Shown here: piece after piece, positions 19,970 to 31,492 of the stretch
Layout: each line of letters opens with the position of its first letter
How positions within the stretch are numbered: the stretch's first letter is position 1
NCBI RefSeq assembly: GCF_032884065.1
Contig: NC_088871.1
Location: forward strand, 48,349,780 to 48,413,779
Length of the DNA: 64,000 nt
Source of the DNA: Artemia franciscana
Lineage: Eukaryota; Arthropoda; Branchiopoda; Anostraca; Artemiidae
Direction of reading: 5' to 3'
Position numbers and translations under genes: made by a program
The notes under the pieces: model-generated
Told to the model about the DNA's origin: nothing
Seen by the model: only the letters and a program-made list of their open reading frames with translations
Database searches by the model: none

Positions 19970-22900
19970 ATGACTGATGAACTTACAATTTCAACAGCCG
20001 AGGAAGATGCTCAAAGAGTCTATGCCAAAAAACTTGCTGCTGATAGAGAAAGTAAGACAAGAAAGCGTGCCGAGGAATCAAAAGAACAGCAAGGAAACAG
20101 GCTTGAGGCTGATAGAGAAAGTAAGAAAAGAAAGCGTGCCGAGGAATCAAAAGAACAGCAAGGAAACAGGCTTGAGGCTGATAAAGAAAGAAAGAACAGA
20201 AAGCGTGCCGAGGAACTACCAGAGCAACGCGAAACCAGACTTGCTCCTAAAAGAGAAAGTGAAAAAAGAAGGCATGCCGAGGAACTACCAGAGCAACATG
20301 AAACCAGACTTGCTGCTAAAAGAGAAAGTGAAAAAAGAAGGCATGCCGAGGAACTACCAGAGCAACATGAAACCAGACTTGCTGCTAAAAGAGAAAGTGA
20401 AAAAAGAAGGCGTGCCGAGGAATCACAAGAAATGCAAGAAATCAGGTTTGCTGCTGATAGAGAAAGTAAGAAAAGAAAGCGTGCCGAGGAATCAGAGCAA
20501 CCTGAAAGTTATCGCCTGGCATTCAGGTACAGCCCAGTCGATGACTATAGCTTGAGTAGATTTGTTCAAATCGCGACTATGTCTAAAATTTGTCCCTATT
20601 GCAAGGCCTTGAAATTCAATGGTGAAACAATGGGAATGTGTTGCGCCTCAGGAAAAGTTAAACTTCCTATATTGGCTGCACCACCAGAGCCATTGAAGAC
20701 TTTCCTTACTGGAACTACGTCAGAATCTAAGCGTTTTTTTATCACAAATCAGAAAATATAACTCATGTTTCCAAATGACGTCGTTTGGAGCCCAAATCGA
20801 AAATCCAGATATGTCTACTTTCAAAGTAAAAGGGCAAATTTATCATAGAGCAGGGTCCCTTCTACCATTCTCAGGCGAGAATCATAAATTTTTACAATTG
20901 CACTTCATCAGTGATGGAAATTCTGAATTGAATGCACGTTGCGAAATTTCTCCCAACGTTGAAAGGACAATCGTTTCCCAATTGCAACATCTTTTCCACG
21001 AAAATAATAATTTAGTGCGTCTGTTCAAAACAGCCATCGATTTGATGCCTACTGATACGCATAAAATTGTTATTTCCGCTGACAAAACGCCTCCTGGCCA
21101 ACATGTTTGTAGATACAATGCTCCAACTATCGACGAAGTGGCAATCGTTATGGTCGGTCATCAGTTTTTACCTCGAGATATTATTCTTCATAAGCGAAAC
21201 GCTCAGTTGTTAAGAATTGCTGAAACTCATCGATGCTACGATGCCCTACAATATCCTATCATTTTTTGGGATGGAGCCGACGGCTATCATTTTAATATTA
21301 AATTGATGAATCCAGCCACTAACAAAGAAATGAATAAGAAATGCAGTGCAATGCATTATTATTCCTATAGACTAATGATTCGGCAGGATGAAGAAAATTA
21401 TATTTTAAAATGCCGTCAATTGTTTCACCAATTCGTCGTTGATATGTATGCTAAAATTGAATCAGAACGTTTGCTATATATCCGCCTGAATCAGACCAAG
21501 CTCCGCTCTGAACAATACATTCATCTGCGAGATGCAGTTATAAATGACGGTAATACCACAAACGTTGGAAGATTAACAATTTTACCTTCGTCTTATGCTG
21601 GCAGTCCCCGTCATATGGATGATTATGCTTAAGATGCTATTGCGTATGTTCGTCTCTATGGTCGTCCAGATTTATTTATTACATTTACATGTAATCAATC
21701 TTGGGACGAGATACTGCAGCTTTTACTTCAAGGACAATCGGCCGTTCATAGACATGACATTACGGCCCGTGTCTTCCGGCAAAAGTTGAAATCACTGATA
21801 AACTACATAGTAAATTTTGAAGTGTTTGGGTCAGTGCGATGCTGGATGTACTCAGTTGAATGGCAAAAACGAGGTTTGCCACACGCACATATACTAATCT
21901 GGCTACATAAAAAAATTACTTTGAACGAAATTGATGATGTGATTTCCGCTGAAATACCTGATGAAAATGTCGATAAGGGGTTACATGATATTTTTGTAAA
22001 AAATATAATACATGGACCTTGCGGTACACTGAACGAAAATTCACTATGCATGGCCAAAAGAAGGTGCACAAAGCAATATCCTCGACTTTTAGTATCCAAC
22101 ACAATTACTGGCAATGATGGTTACCCACAATATAGAAGAAGATCTACTGAAGATGGCGGTAAAACAGCAATAATAAAGAAGCGTAACGGTACCACCGTCG
22201 AAGTAGATAACCAGTGGGTTGTTCCATATTCTCCATTATTATCAAAAACATTTAATGCACACATAAACGTTGAATACTGTAACTCCGAAAAGGCAATCAA
22301 ATACATATGTAAATACGTCAACAAAGGCAGTGACATGGCAGTTTTTGGCTTGTAGCCCGAAATCAAAGGAATCGACGAAATCGTACAATATCAGGCTGGA
22401 AGATACATAAGCGGTAATGAAGCTGTTTGGCGAATTCTTCCATTTCCGATACATGAACGTAGTCCTGCTGTTGTTCACTTAGCGGTACATTTACAGAATG
22501 GTCAACGTGTCTATTTCTCGGAAACCAACGTGCAACAAAGAGCCCTGAATCCACCGGATACAAAGTTAACCGGTTTCTTTTCGCTTTGCAAAAATGATTC
22601 TTTTGCAAAAAAACTGCTGTATACTGAAGTGCCTTCGTATTACACGTGGAATACTAAAAATAAAGTATTTGAACGTCGAAAACAGGGTAAGTCAGTCGAC
22701 GGCCAACCTACCATCTTCAAAGATACCTCGATAGGAAGACTCTACACCGTTCACCCCAATCAACATGAATGCTTCTTTCTACGCCTGCTTTTGGTGAATG
22801 TACCCGGTCCGACATCCTTTGAGTATTTGAGAACTGTAAACGGTACTATACATGACACATACCGTAGTGCATGCCAAGCTCTGAATTTATTGGAGAATGA

Positions 22901-24653
22901 CCAACACTGGGATAACTGCATCAATGACGCGTGCGAAACGTCAACTCCAAGTCAAATTCGTGCATTGTTTGGCATCATTTTAACAACTTGCTCTCCATCA
23001 GCTCCTACAGAGTTATGGGAAAAATATAAGTCAAAAATGTTAGAAGATATACTCCATCGAAAACAGTTAAAGACGTCAGATATGACTTTTGATTTTACAT
23101 CAGAAATTTATAACTATTATAGAAGATTTGTGCGTACGTATGGCAAACAAACCTCTTCAGGATTTGGGAATGCCTTCACCTAACCGTATCGCTGCTGTTT
23201 CGAAATGTGTAGAATTGGATCGTGAACAAGGTTAAATTTCGAGTGATCTATTGTCGTATGTACAAAATAAAATTTCCAAGTTAATGTCGGAACAAAAAGA
23301 CATTTATGATACGATAATGCATTGTGTCGATAACAACGTTGGAGAAATTTTCTTTTTTGGATGCGTCAGGAGGTACTGGTAAAACGTTTGTGATAAAACT
23401 GATTCTGGCATCAATTCGATCAAAAAATGATATAGCATTGGCAATTGTGTCGTCTGGAATAGCCGCAACATTGCTGCCTGGTGGAAGAACTGCTCATTCC
23501 GCTTTGAAATTGCCTCTGAATTTGCATTCTACAGAAACTCCAACGTGCAATATTTCCAAATCATCTGGGATGGGTAAAGTATTGCAGCAATGCAAGCTTA
23601 TTATTTGGGATGAGCGCACAATGGCACACAAAAAATCGCCCGAGGCTCTGGATCAATGCTTGAAAGATTTGCGAGGGAAGTCGAAACCCTTTGGCAGCAC
23701 ATTAATATTGCTTGCGGGAGATTTCAGGCAAACATTACCTATAATACCTAGATCAACTCCTGCAGACGAAATGAATGCTTGCCTGAAAAATTCTAATTTA
23801 TGGGCACACGTAAAAACATTAAAATTAACTACCAATATGCGTGTCCGATTGCAAAACGATGACTCTGGTCAAAAATTTTTAGATCAATTGCTGGCAATTG
23901 GAAACGGAAAGCTCCCAGTAGACTCAATTTCAGGACGTATACAACTACCTGCTGATTTCTGTAATTTAGTGACATCCAAAAATGAATTGATTGAAAAAGT
24001 ATTTCCGAATATTCTAAACAATTATAAAGATAATAAATGGCTAAGTGAAAGAGTGATTCTTGCACCCAAAAATATAGACGTCCATGAAATCAACAATATT
24101 GTTTTGACCAAGATTCGAGACCAGGCAGTCCTTTACAAGTCAGTCGACACAGCTTTGGAACCAAATGAAGCGGTTAATTATCCATCTGAATTTTTAAATT
24201 CCGTGGATCTTTCAGGGTTTCCACCAACCGTGCTACAACTAAAAATAGGCGTACCAATAATACTTTTAAGAAATATCAACCCACCAAAGCTTTGTAATGG
24301 CACGCGACTTGCCGTAAAAAAAAACACTTGAAAACCTAATAGAGGCCACAATCTTGACAGGGCCTTTTGAGGGTGAGGCTGTTCTTATTCCTCGCATTCC
24401 CATGATTCCAACGGATCTGCCTTTTCAATTTAAAAGATTGCAATTCCCAATTCGATTAGCATTTGCAATCACCATTAACAAAGCCCAAGGTCAATCATTA
24501 GAAAAATGTGGTATAGATCTTAATACTGATTGTTTTTCCCATGGACAATTGTACGTTGCATGTTCGAGGGTCGGTAAACCTGACAATCTATTTATATGCA
24601 GCGACAATTGGACAGCGAAGAATGTTGTATATTCGCAAGTTTTACGCAGTTAA
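19970..24653 (+). pseudogene. Helitron-1 Rep/helicase (RepHel), broken
   Basis: Rolling-circle transposase. The N-terminus from ATG 19970 holds 23-residue charged repeats (RESEKRRHAEELPEQHETRL type) and a zinc-binding CPYCKALKFNGETMGMCC. The Helitron-like N domain (20775-21632) follows, then Rep with the HUH motif GLPHAHILIW (His codons at 21882 and 21888) and two candidate nicking tyrosines in YICKYVNKG (22302, 22314). The PIF1-type helicase has Walker A GGTGKT (Lys at 23381), Walker B LIIWDER (Asp at 23609) and the C-terminal GQLYVACSRV. Damage: frame change at the T run 20733-20739, stops at 21630-21632 and 22353-22355, frame changes near 23120-23324 and again near 24320. Confidence 0.93.
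20020..20490 (+). repeat. 69-nt coding repeat in the Rep N-terminus
   Basis: About six units of 23 codons, each roughly RESEKRRHAEELPEQHETRL plus AAK. They are strongly Arg/Lys/Glu-rich and probably form long charged helices. Because 69 is a multiple of three, a second frame is also open across the array. Confidence 0.85.
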
Positions 24654-24976
24654 TTTGTATTGTATCTATCTATCTATATAAAAACGAGTTGTGTGTATGC
24701 ATGTTTGTTTGTTTGTAAAAAGAGCGTTTGCATATGACGTCATTATTAGTTCATAAGGCTTTGTATATGCACAGACAATGGGAAAGCCAATAATCTTCTA
24801 TATATATAAAAATAAGTTGTCTGTCTGTGTGTCTGTCTGTGGATCAGGTGACGTCATGTTTCTGTGTTGACTGACGTCATGAAATTAGTTGTCGTCATTT
24901 TTGCTTTGACGGTGACGTCATTCAAGATATTTAAGACATATGTTCACGTAGAAATCTATTAATGTTTAAGTTTACA

Positions 24977-25666
24977 ATGACTGATGAACTTACCATGGCA
25001 AAAGCCGATGAAGATGCTCAAAGAGTCTATGCCAAAAAACTTGCTGCTGATAGAGAAAGTCAGAAAAGAAAGCGTGCCGAGGAATCAAAAGAACAGCAAG
25101 GAAACAGGCTTGAGGCTGATAGAGAAAGAAAGAACTGAAAGCGTGCCGAGGAATCAAAAGAACAGCAAGGAAACAGGCTTGAGGCTGATAGAGAACGAAA
25201 GAACAGAAAGCGTGCCGAGGAACTACCAGAGCAACGCGGAAGCAGACTTGCTGCTAAAAGAGAAAGTGAAAAAAGAAGGCGTGCCCAGGAATTACAAGAA
25301 CAGCAAGAAATCAGGCTTGCTGCTGATAGAGAAAGTAAGAAAAGAAAGCGTGCCGAGGAATCACAAGAACAGCAAGAAATCAGGCTTGCTGCTGATAGAG
25401 AAAGTAAGAAAAGAAAGCGTGCCGAGGAATCAGAGCAACCTGAAAGTTATCGCCTGGCATTCAGGTACAACCCAGTCGATGATTATAGCTTGAGTAGATG
25501 TGTTCAAATCGGGACAATGTCTAAAATTTGTCCCTATTGCAAGGCCTTGAAATTCAATGGTGAAACAATGGGAATGTGTTGCGCCTCAGGAAAAGTTAAA
25601 CTTCCTCTATTGGCTGCACCACCAGAGCCATTGAAGACGAATGAATGCTTGCCTGAAAAATTCTAA
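24977..25666 (+). pseudogene. Helitron-2 Rep N-terminal fragment
   Basis: Starts MTDELTMAKADEDAQRV and parallels Helitron-1 from 19970: the 23-codon charged repeats, then the zinc-binding CPYCKALKFN...MCC block. A TGA at 25136-25138 interrupts the repeats. After APPEPLKT the sequence jumps to helicase text (NECLPEKF) that belongs more than 3 kb further on in Helitron-1, and ends at TAA 25664-25666. The HUH and tyrosine motifs are therefore absent. Confidence 0.88.
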
Positions 25667-25900
25667 TTTATGGGCACACGTAAAAATATTAAAATTAACT
25701 ACAAATATGCGTGTCCGATTGCAAAACGATGACTCTGGTCAAACATTTTCAGATCAATTGCTGACAATTGGAAACGGAAAGCTCCCTGTTTGTAAAAAGA
25801 ACGTTTGCATATGATGTCATTATTAGTACATACGGCTTTGTATATGCAGAGACAATGGGAAAGCCAAGAATGTTGTATTTTCGCAATTTTTACGTAGTTT
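25667..25900 (+). repeat. Rearranged helicase and 3'-UTR junction in Helitron-2
   Basis: Helicase text up to gaaacggaaagctccc (about 25785), then a direct switch to 3' non-coding text (tgtttgtaaaaagaacg...) that ends ttttacgtagttt at 25900. The same ending precedes the next unit at 27381. Confidence 0.75.
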
Positions 25901-28236
25901 AACTCCTGCAGACGAAATGAATGCTTGCCTAAAAATTCTAATTTATGGGCAAACGTAAAAATATTAAAATTAACTACAAATATGCGTGTCCGATTGCAAA
26001 ACGATGACTCTGGTCAAACAGTAGACTCAATTTCAGGACGTATACAACTACCTGCTGATTTCTGTAATTTAGTGACGTCCAAAAATGAATTGATTGAAAA
26101 AGTATTTCCGAATATTCTAAAAAATTATAAAAATAATAAATGGCTAAGTGAAAGAGCGATTCTCGCACCCAAAAATATAGACGTCCACGAAATCAACAAT
26201 ATTGTTTTGACCAAGATTCGAGACCAGGCAGTCCTTTACAAGTCAGTCGACACAGTTTTGGAACCAAATGAAGCGGTTTATTATCCATCTGAATTTTTAA
26301 ATTCCATAGATCCTTCAGGGTTTCCACCACACGTGCTACAACTAAAAATAGGCGTACCAATAATACTTTTAAGAAATATAAACCCACCAAAGCTTTGCAA
26401 TGGCACTCGACTTGCCGTAAAAAAAAACAATGGAAAACCTAATAGAGGCCACAATCTTGACAGGGCCTTTTGAGGGTGAGGCTGTTCTTATTCCTCGCAT
26501 TCCCATGATTCCAACGGATCTGCCTTTTCAATTTAAAAGATTGCAATTCCCAATTCGATTAGCATTTGCAATCACCATTAACAAAGCTCAAGGTCAATCA
26601 TTAGAAATTCTCGCACCCAGAAATATAGACGTCCACGAAATCAACAATATTGTTTTGACCAAGATTCGAGACCAGGCAGTCCTTTACAAGTCAGTCGACA
26701 CAGTTTTGGAACCAAATGAAGCGGTAATTATCCATCTGAATTTTTAAATTCCATAGATCTTTCAGGGTTTCCACCACACGTGCTACAACTAAAAATAGGC
26801 GTACCAATAATACTTTTAAGAAATATAAACCCACCAAATCTTTGCAATGGCACTCGACTTGCCGTAAAAAAAAAACAATGGAAAACCTAATAGAGGCCAC
26901 AATCTTGACAGGGCCTTTTGAGGGTGAGGCTGTTCTTATTCCTCGCATTCCCATGATTCCAACGGATCTGCCTTTTCAATTTAAAAGATTGCAATTCCCA
27001 ATTCGATTAGCATTTGCAATCACCATTAACAAAGCTCAAGGTCAATCATTAGAAAAATGTGTATAGATCTTAATACTGATTGTTTTTCCCATGGACAATT
27101 GTACGTTGCATGTTCGAGGGTCGGTAAACCTGACAATCTATTTATATGCAGCGACAATTGGACAGCGAAGAATGTTGTATATTCGCAAGTTTTACGCAGT
27201 TAATTTGTATTGTATCTATCTATCTATCTATCTATATAAAAACGAGTTGTGTGTATGCATGTTTGTTTGTTTGTAAAAAGAACGTTTGCATATGATGTCA
27301 TTATTAGTACATACGGCTTTGTATATGCAGAGACAATGGGAAAGCCAAGAATGTTGTATATTCGCAATTTTTACGTAGTTTAACTCCTGCAGACGAAATG
27401 AATGCTTGCCTGAAAAATTCTAATTTATGGGCACACGTAAAAATATTAAAATTAACTACAAATATGCGTGTCCGATTGCAAAACGATGACTCTGGTCAAA
27501 CAGTAGACTCAATTTCAGGACGTATACAACTACCTGCTGATTTCTGTAATTTAGTGACGTCCAAAAATGAATTGATTGAAAAAGTATTTCCGAATATTCT
27601 AAAAAATTATAAAAATAATAAATGGCTAAGTGAAAGATCGATTCTCGCACCCAAAAATATAGACGTCCACGAAATCAACAATATTGTTTTGACCAAGATT
27701 CGAGACCAGGCAGTCCTTTACAAGTCAGTCGACACAGTTTTGGAACCAAATGAAGCGGTTTATTATCCATCTGAATTTTTAAATTCCATAGATCCTTCAG
27801 GGTTTCCACCACACGTGCTACAACTAAAAATAGGCGTACCAATAATACTTTTAAGAAATATCAACCCACCAAAGCTTTGCAATGGCACGCGACTTGCTGT
27901 TAAAAAAAAATGGAAAACCTAATAGAGGCCACAATCTTGACAGGGCCTTATGAGGGTGAGGCTGTTCTTATTCCTCGCCTTCCCATGATTCCAACGGATC
28001 TGCTTTTTCAATTTAAAAGATTGCAATTCCCAATTCGATTAGTATTTGCAATCACCATTAACAAAGCTCAAGGTCAATCATTAGAAAAATGTGGTATAGA
28101 TCTTAATACTGATTGTTTTTCCCATGGACAATTGTACGTTGCATGTTCGAGGGTCGGTAAACCTGACAATGTATTTATATGCAGCGACAATTGGACAGCG
28201 AAGAATGTTGTATATTCGCAAGTTTTACGCAGTTAA
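25901..28236 (+). pseudogene. Helitron-2 helicase C-terminal region, amplified
   Basis: Two direct units begin at aactcctgcagacgaaatg, 25901-27381 and 27382-28413. Each encodes the helicase from the SNLWA(N/H)VKILKLTTNMRV block through LAPKNIDVHEINN, PPKLCNGTRLAVKK and the final FAITINKAQGQSLE / GQLYVACSRV blocks (the last is out of frame in unit 1). Both lack the same 42 bp (after gactctggtcaaac), which is present in Helitron-1 and at 25637-25785. Walker A and B are absent. The first unit contains a further 448-bp internal duplication. Frames are broken at the A runs near 26424, 26870 and 27905. Confidence 0.85.
26159..27054 (+). repeat. 448-bp tandem duplication inside Helitron-2
   Basis: attctcgcaccca(a/g)aaatatagac begins at 26159 and again at 26607. 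The two units are nearly identical, with the junction at tcattagaa|attctcgc. Confidence 0.9.
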
Positions 28237-28554
28237 TTTGTATTGTATCTATCTATCTATCTATCTATATAAAAACGAGTTGTGTGGATGTATGTTTGTT
28301 TGTTTGTAAAAAGAGCGTTTGCATATGACGTCATTATTAGTACATACGGCTTTGTATATGCACAGACAATGGGAAAGCCAAGAATGTTGTTTTTCGCAAT
28401 TTTTACGTAGTTTGAAACACATATATAAATCTATCTATATTCACAGGTGGGACACAGGGACACAACTACAATGGCGCATAACTAATATGGCGCGTAACGA
28501 CTTACGCGCGCGGGGGGACTTGGGGGGCGCGAAGCGCCCCACCAACTAGGTGTT

Positions 28555-28586
28555 GGGGTGGCGCGAAGCGCCACCCCAACAGCTAG
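28555..28586 (+). repeat. 3' hairpin and CTAG end of Helitron-2
   Basis: tggggtggcgc, a short GAAG loop and the complementary cgccacccca, then acagCTAG. This is a typical Helitron terminator just before the 3' end. Confidence 0.9.
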
Positions 28587-28758
28587 TGTTGTATATTCGC
28601 AAGTTTTACGTAGTTTGAAACACATATATAAATCTATCTATATTCACAGGTGGGACACAGGGACACAACTACAATGGCGCGTAACTAATATGGCGTGTAA
28701 CGACTTACGCGCGCGGGGGGGCTTGGGGGGGCGCGAAGCCCCCCACCAACTAGGTGTT

Positions 28759-28790
28759 GGGGTGGCGCGAAGCGCCACCCCAACAGCTAG
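28759..28790 (+). repeat. 3' hairpin and CTAG end of Helitron-1
   Basis: Same hairpin and CTAG as at 28555-28586, 204 bp downstream, followed by T at 28791. Confidence 0.9.
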
Positions 28791-30147
28791 TAATTAATAG
28801 TTTCTGTTACACTTTTAAATGACACCATATTATGAAGACATCTTGTCTTCATAAAATTGAAGACATCTATGTACAAACTGATTTCCTTCTTTTTTTTGCC
28901 TTTTTTTCACCCATTGTGGGGAACTGTATGATCATAGAGTACCGTTTTAGGGCTCACTGGAAAGAAAAATGCAACATCTACGTGCTTTTTAATTAAAAAA
29001 ATCATTATATTTAAAATATAATCCCATTTTATGTCCTCCATACTTTAAAAAGGAATGTAAATTGGCAATTTGAAAGAAATAAAAAGCATGAATATGTTAA
29101 GCATAGAAGTGTCTATTGATGTGTATTTGCAGACTCGATTTTGTTGTGATGGGATCCGGTGCAAAAACTATGGCGTGAGTGAGCCTCGTTGCTTATTGAT
29201 TAGTTTTGGCTAAAGAAAAAAGAAGGAGGTGCTAGAGCTAGCCATACAGAAATTCCAATGTATGTTTTATAGTTTTTAGTGCCTTAGCAATTATCTTTGG
29301 CAGTTTTTTGGCATTTAAAATTTGTTGGTACGATTTCCATAAAGGTAATTTTTAGGAGCCGTTTCTCCTGTTTTATTTTTTCTTGAAAATATAAGATTCC
29401 TTGGACTAATTCATTATATACAGCTAGAGTTATAAAATTTTTATTCTAAAAATCAAGCCAAAGACCTGGTTCTGAAAACTTATGATTGGCAGCCCCATTC
29501 CGTTGGGTTTCTGATGTCTCCCTATTTCTGGTACATTATTATGCTACATTATTTGTCTTTCATAGGAGCCCTCAAGAGGTTAAAAACCGTGTTAAGTTTC
29601 CTGTTTGTTTTATTTTCAATACCATTTTATTATGTTTGTATATCTTATTACCATTTTTCCGACGTATTCATGATTGTTCTGAGTGAAAATTCAAGTTTTC
29701 AGCTTAAGTAGTTCCTTGATTAAATCCCATGCTTAGCTGTTTGCCCAGCAACCAACAAAAATAACCAGCTGGTTTTTCTCAGCTGGAATTCAACCATTAG
29801 ACAATCGGCAATGACCCGAATAAAAATATTTATAAATACAGGGGGCTGTCGCTGTCGCATTCTCTAGAAATCTCTGGACCTTTCCCATAATATTGGGTGA
29901 TTATTTCTTTTATAATTTGTGATTATTTTCCTATGTGATCTTTAAGAAAAATATTTAATCATTTACATCAAAGCTCTTTTTTTCCAAAAAATATGCAAAA
30001 AAAGACAAATGGACAGTGAATAGAAAGAGACATGGAACACAAAAAAGGACATAAAATCTTGAATGTTCAGTCAATTATCAGCTAAACTGAATATTGGTCG
30101 AAAATAATTTTAAACTGCTTTTTTATCTATGAGTAACAAAGTCGGAT
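28791..30147. other. Anonymous sequence to the first scaffold gap
   Basis: No gene or known repeat recognised on either strand. Short frames around 29486-29711 have no motif. Confidence 0.5.
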
Positions 30148-30247
30148 NNNNNNNNNNNNNNNNNNNNNNNNNNNNNNNNNNNNNNNNNNNNNNNNNNNNN
30201 NNNNNNNNNNNNNNNNNNNNNNNNNNNNNNNNNNNNNNNNNNNNNNN
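30148..30247. other. Scaffold gap, exactly 100 N
   Basis: A run of 100 N, the conventional placeholder for a join of unknown size. Confidence 0.98.
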
Positions 30248-31213
30248 TTGGCTGCCTGCCAATAGATTTTGACCCTAAAAACTTTTCGGTTTTCCACAAA
30301 CATATTTTTTTACGATTTGGCTGGAGTAACAAACAAAAATTCATTATTGTAATGAAAAGTAGATAAATAACGATCATTGTAAATAACGAAGGTAGAAGAG
30401 CATAACTATTGATAGCATTAAATCAAAGAACAAGCTTTTTACGGTGATCCTAAATATGTATTTGTTTGTTAGTAATTAGTGCAGTTATTAGTACATAAGA
30501 AAGTTCCTATAACTATAGAAAACACATAGAAAACAACTTAATAAGGGGTAATTTCAGTAAAAAATATGCCGTCAACTTTTGCTTGCATTGCAAGAGCACC
30601 CATGAGCTGATATATGAAGCCACTATGATCAGAAATGTTTTCCCTAAATGGAATGCTGGGAATTTCTGTATTTGCCCCCTGAACGGATACGTTTTTTTTT
30701 GTGTTTTATTATCTTTTATTATTTTTTTCCAGGAGTAACTGTATTTATCTAGTTATCAATTTGAAAAAGAATAAATTTTTTACAGTTATGAAGCAAAAAG
30801 ATGTCAAATATACTGGATTTTGGTATTGAAATTAAATTGAAAATATTGAATTAAAAAACTTTGTTTAATTTTCTTCTCTTGGTTTTAATGTTTTACTTTA
30901 AACAAGCTACTTTAATATTGCGTTACTTTTTATAAATATTGGGTCTACAGGTTTTAAATATTTTGGTGTTTGATAACCAAGTTCAAAACTGTCGATATTG
31001 TTAAATAAAATATCCGTTCAACGTTATGGCATTGCGCAACAGAACTGAGTGCTGGGAGTTTATATATTATTTTTTGTAAATAGGCTATTGTTTTGTTATT
31101 TTTTGTACTTACTTATTTTTTTCATTTTTATTTAGTTTTACTGTAATTGACGTACTTTTTCCGTTGCCTTTAGAAAAATGTTTTTTTCTAAGATTTATTA
31201 AATAAAAGAAAAA

Positions 31214-31490
31214 CGTGTTTTTCAACTGAAAGTAAGGAGCAGCATTAAAACTTCAAACTAACAGAAATTGTTACGTTGATGAGGTGATTGCCACCTCAAT
31301 GCCTTGCTCTTCACGCTCAAGCGTTTCGGCTCTTTGAAAAAAGTTAGGCCTACTTATTGTTCTAATTAAACAAACCTTGTGTTTCAGGAGTCATATTTAA
31401 AGAATTGGGACAAAATTTAAACCTTAGCGTAAACAGCAAGGTGTTGAGGAAGTGGCAACCCTTCTTGTATAAAAATTAATTTTGGTTCTT
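31214..31490 (+). repeat. Foldback repeat, 5' arms (duplication copy 1)
   Basis: Arm 1 begins at ttcaactgaaagtaaggagc. The second arm breaks off at ggttctttttc, where the TCAA-type tail of the LINE fragment begins. The family tail resumes around 32750 and ends with the hairpin at 33163-33184. Confidence 0.75.
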
Positions 31491-31492
31491 TT

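Larger units (their letters stand above)
24794..28586 (+). mobile_element. Helitron-2, inserted in the 3' end of Helitron-1
   Basis: The 5' end tcttctatatatataaaa starts at 24794 after A (24793). The 3' end is the hairpin at 28555-28580 followed by acagCTAG (28583-28586) and T (28587). The flanking A and T are adjacent bases of Helitron-1 once the insert is removed. Inside it has the Rep N-terminal repeats, then a large deletion to the helicase region, then rearranged and tandemly amplified helicase and 3' sequences. It cannot encode a working transposase. Confidence 0.88.
19790..28790 (+). mobile_element. Helitron-1 (19790-24793 plus 28587-28790), split by Helitron-2
   Basis: The 5' end is TC (tctatatatataaaaataag), preceded by A at 19789. 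It carries a broken Rep-helicase gene. At 24793 the element stops in the middle of a stretch reading gggaaagccaataa. The continuation, tgttgtatattcgcaag..., resumes at 28587 and runs to a GC-rich hairpin and CTAG at 28787-28790, followed by T. Removing 24794-28586 gives one element of about 5.2 kb with proper Helitron ends between A and T. No target duplication is expected for Helitrons. Confidence 0.88.

Noticed and set aside
19977..20555. 192-codon plus-strand frame rich in Lys, Glu, Ser, Arg and Asn
   Set aside because: It is the second frame of the 69-nt Rep repeat; the frame starting at 19970 matches the Helitron family and continues into the zinc-binding block.
28383..28790. Tandem duplication of a Helitron 3' end
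   Set aside because: Better explained as the 3' ends of the inner and outer Helitrons, because the junction at 28586/28587 pairs exactly with 24793/24794.
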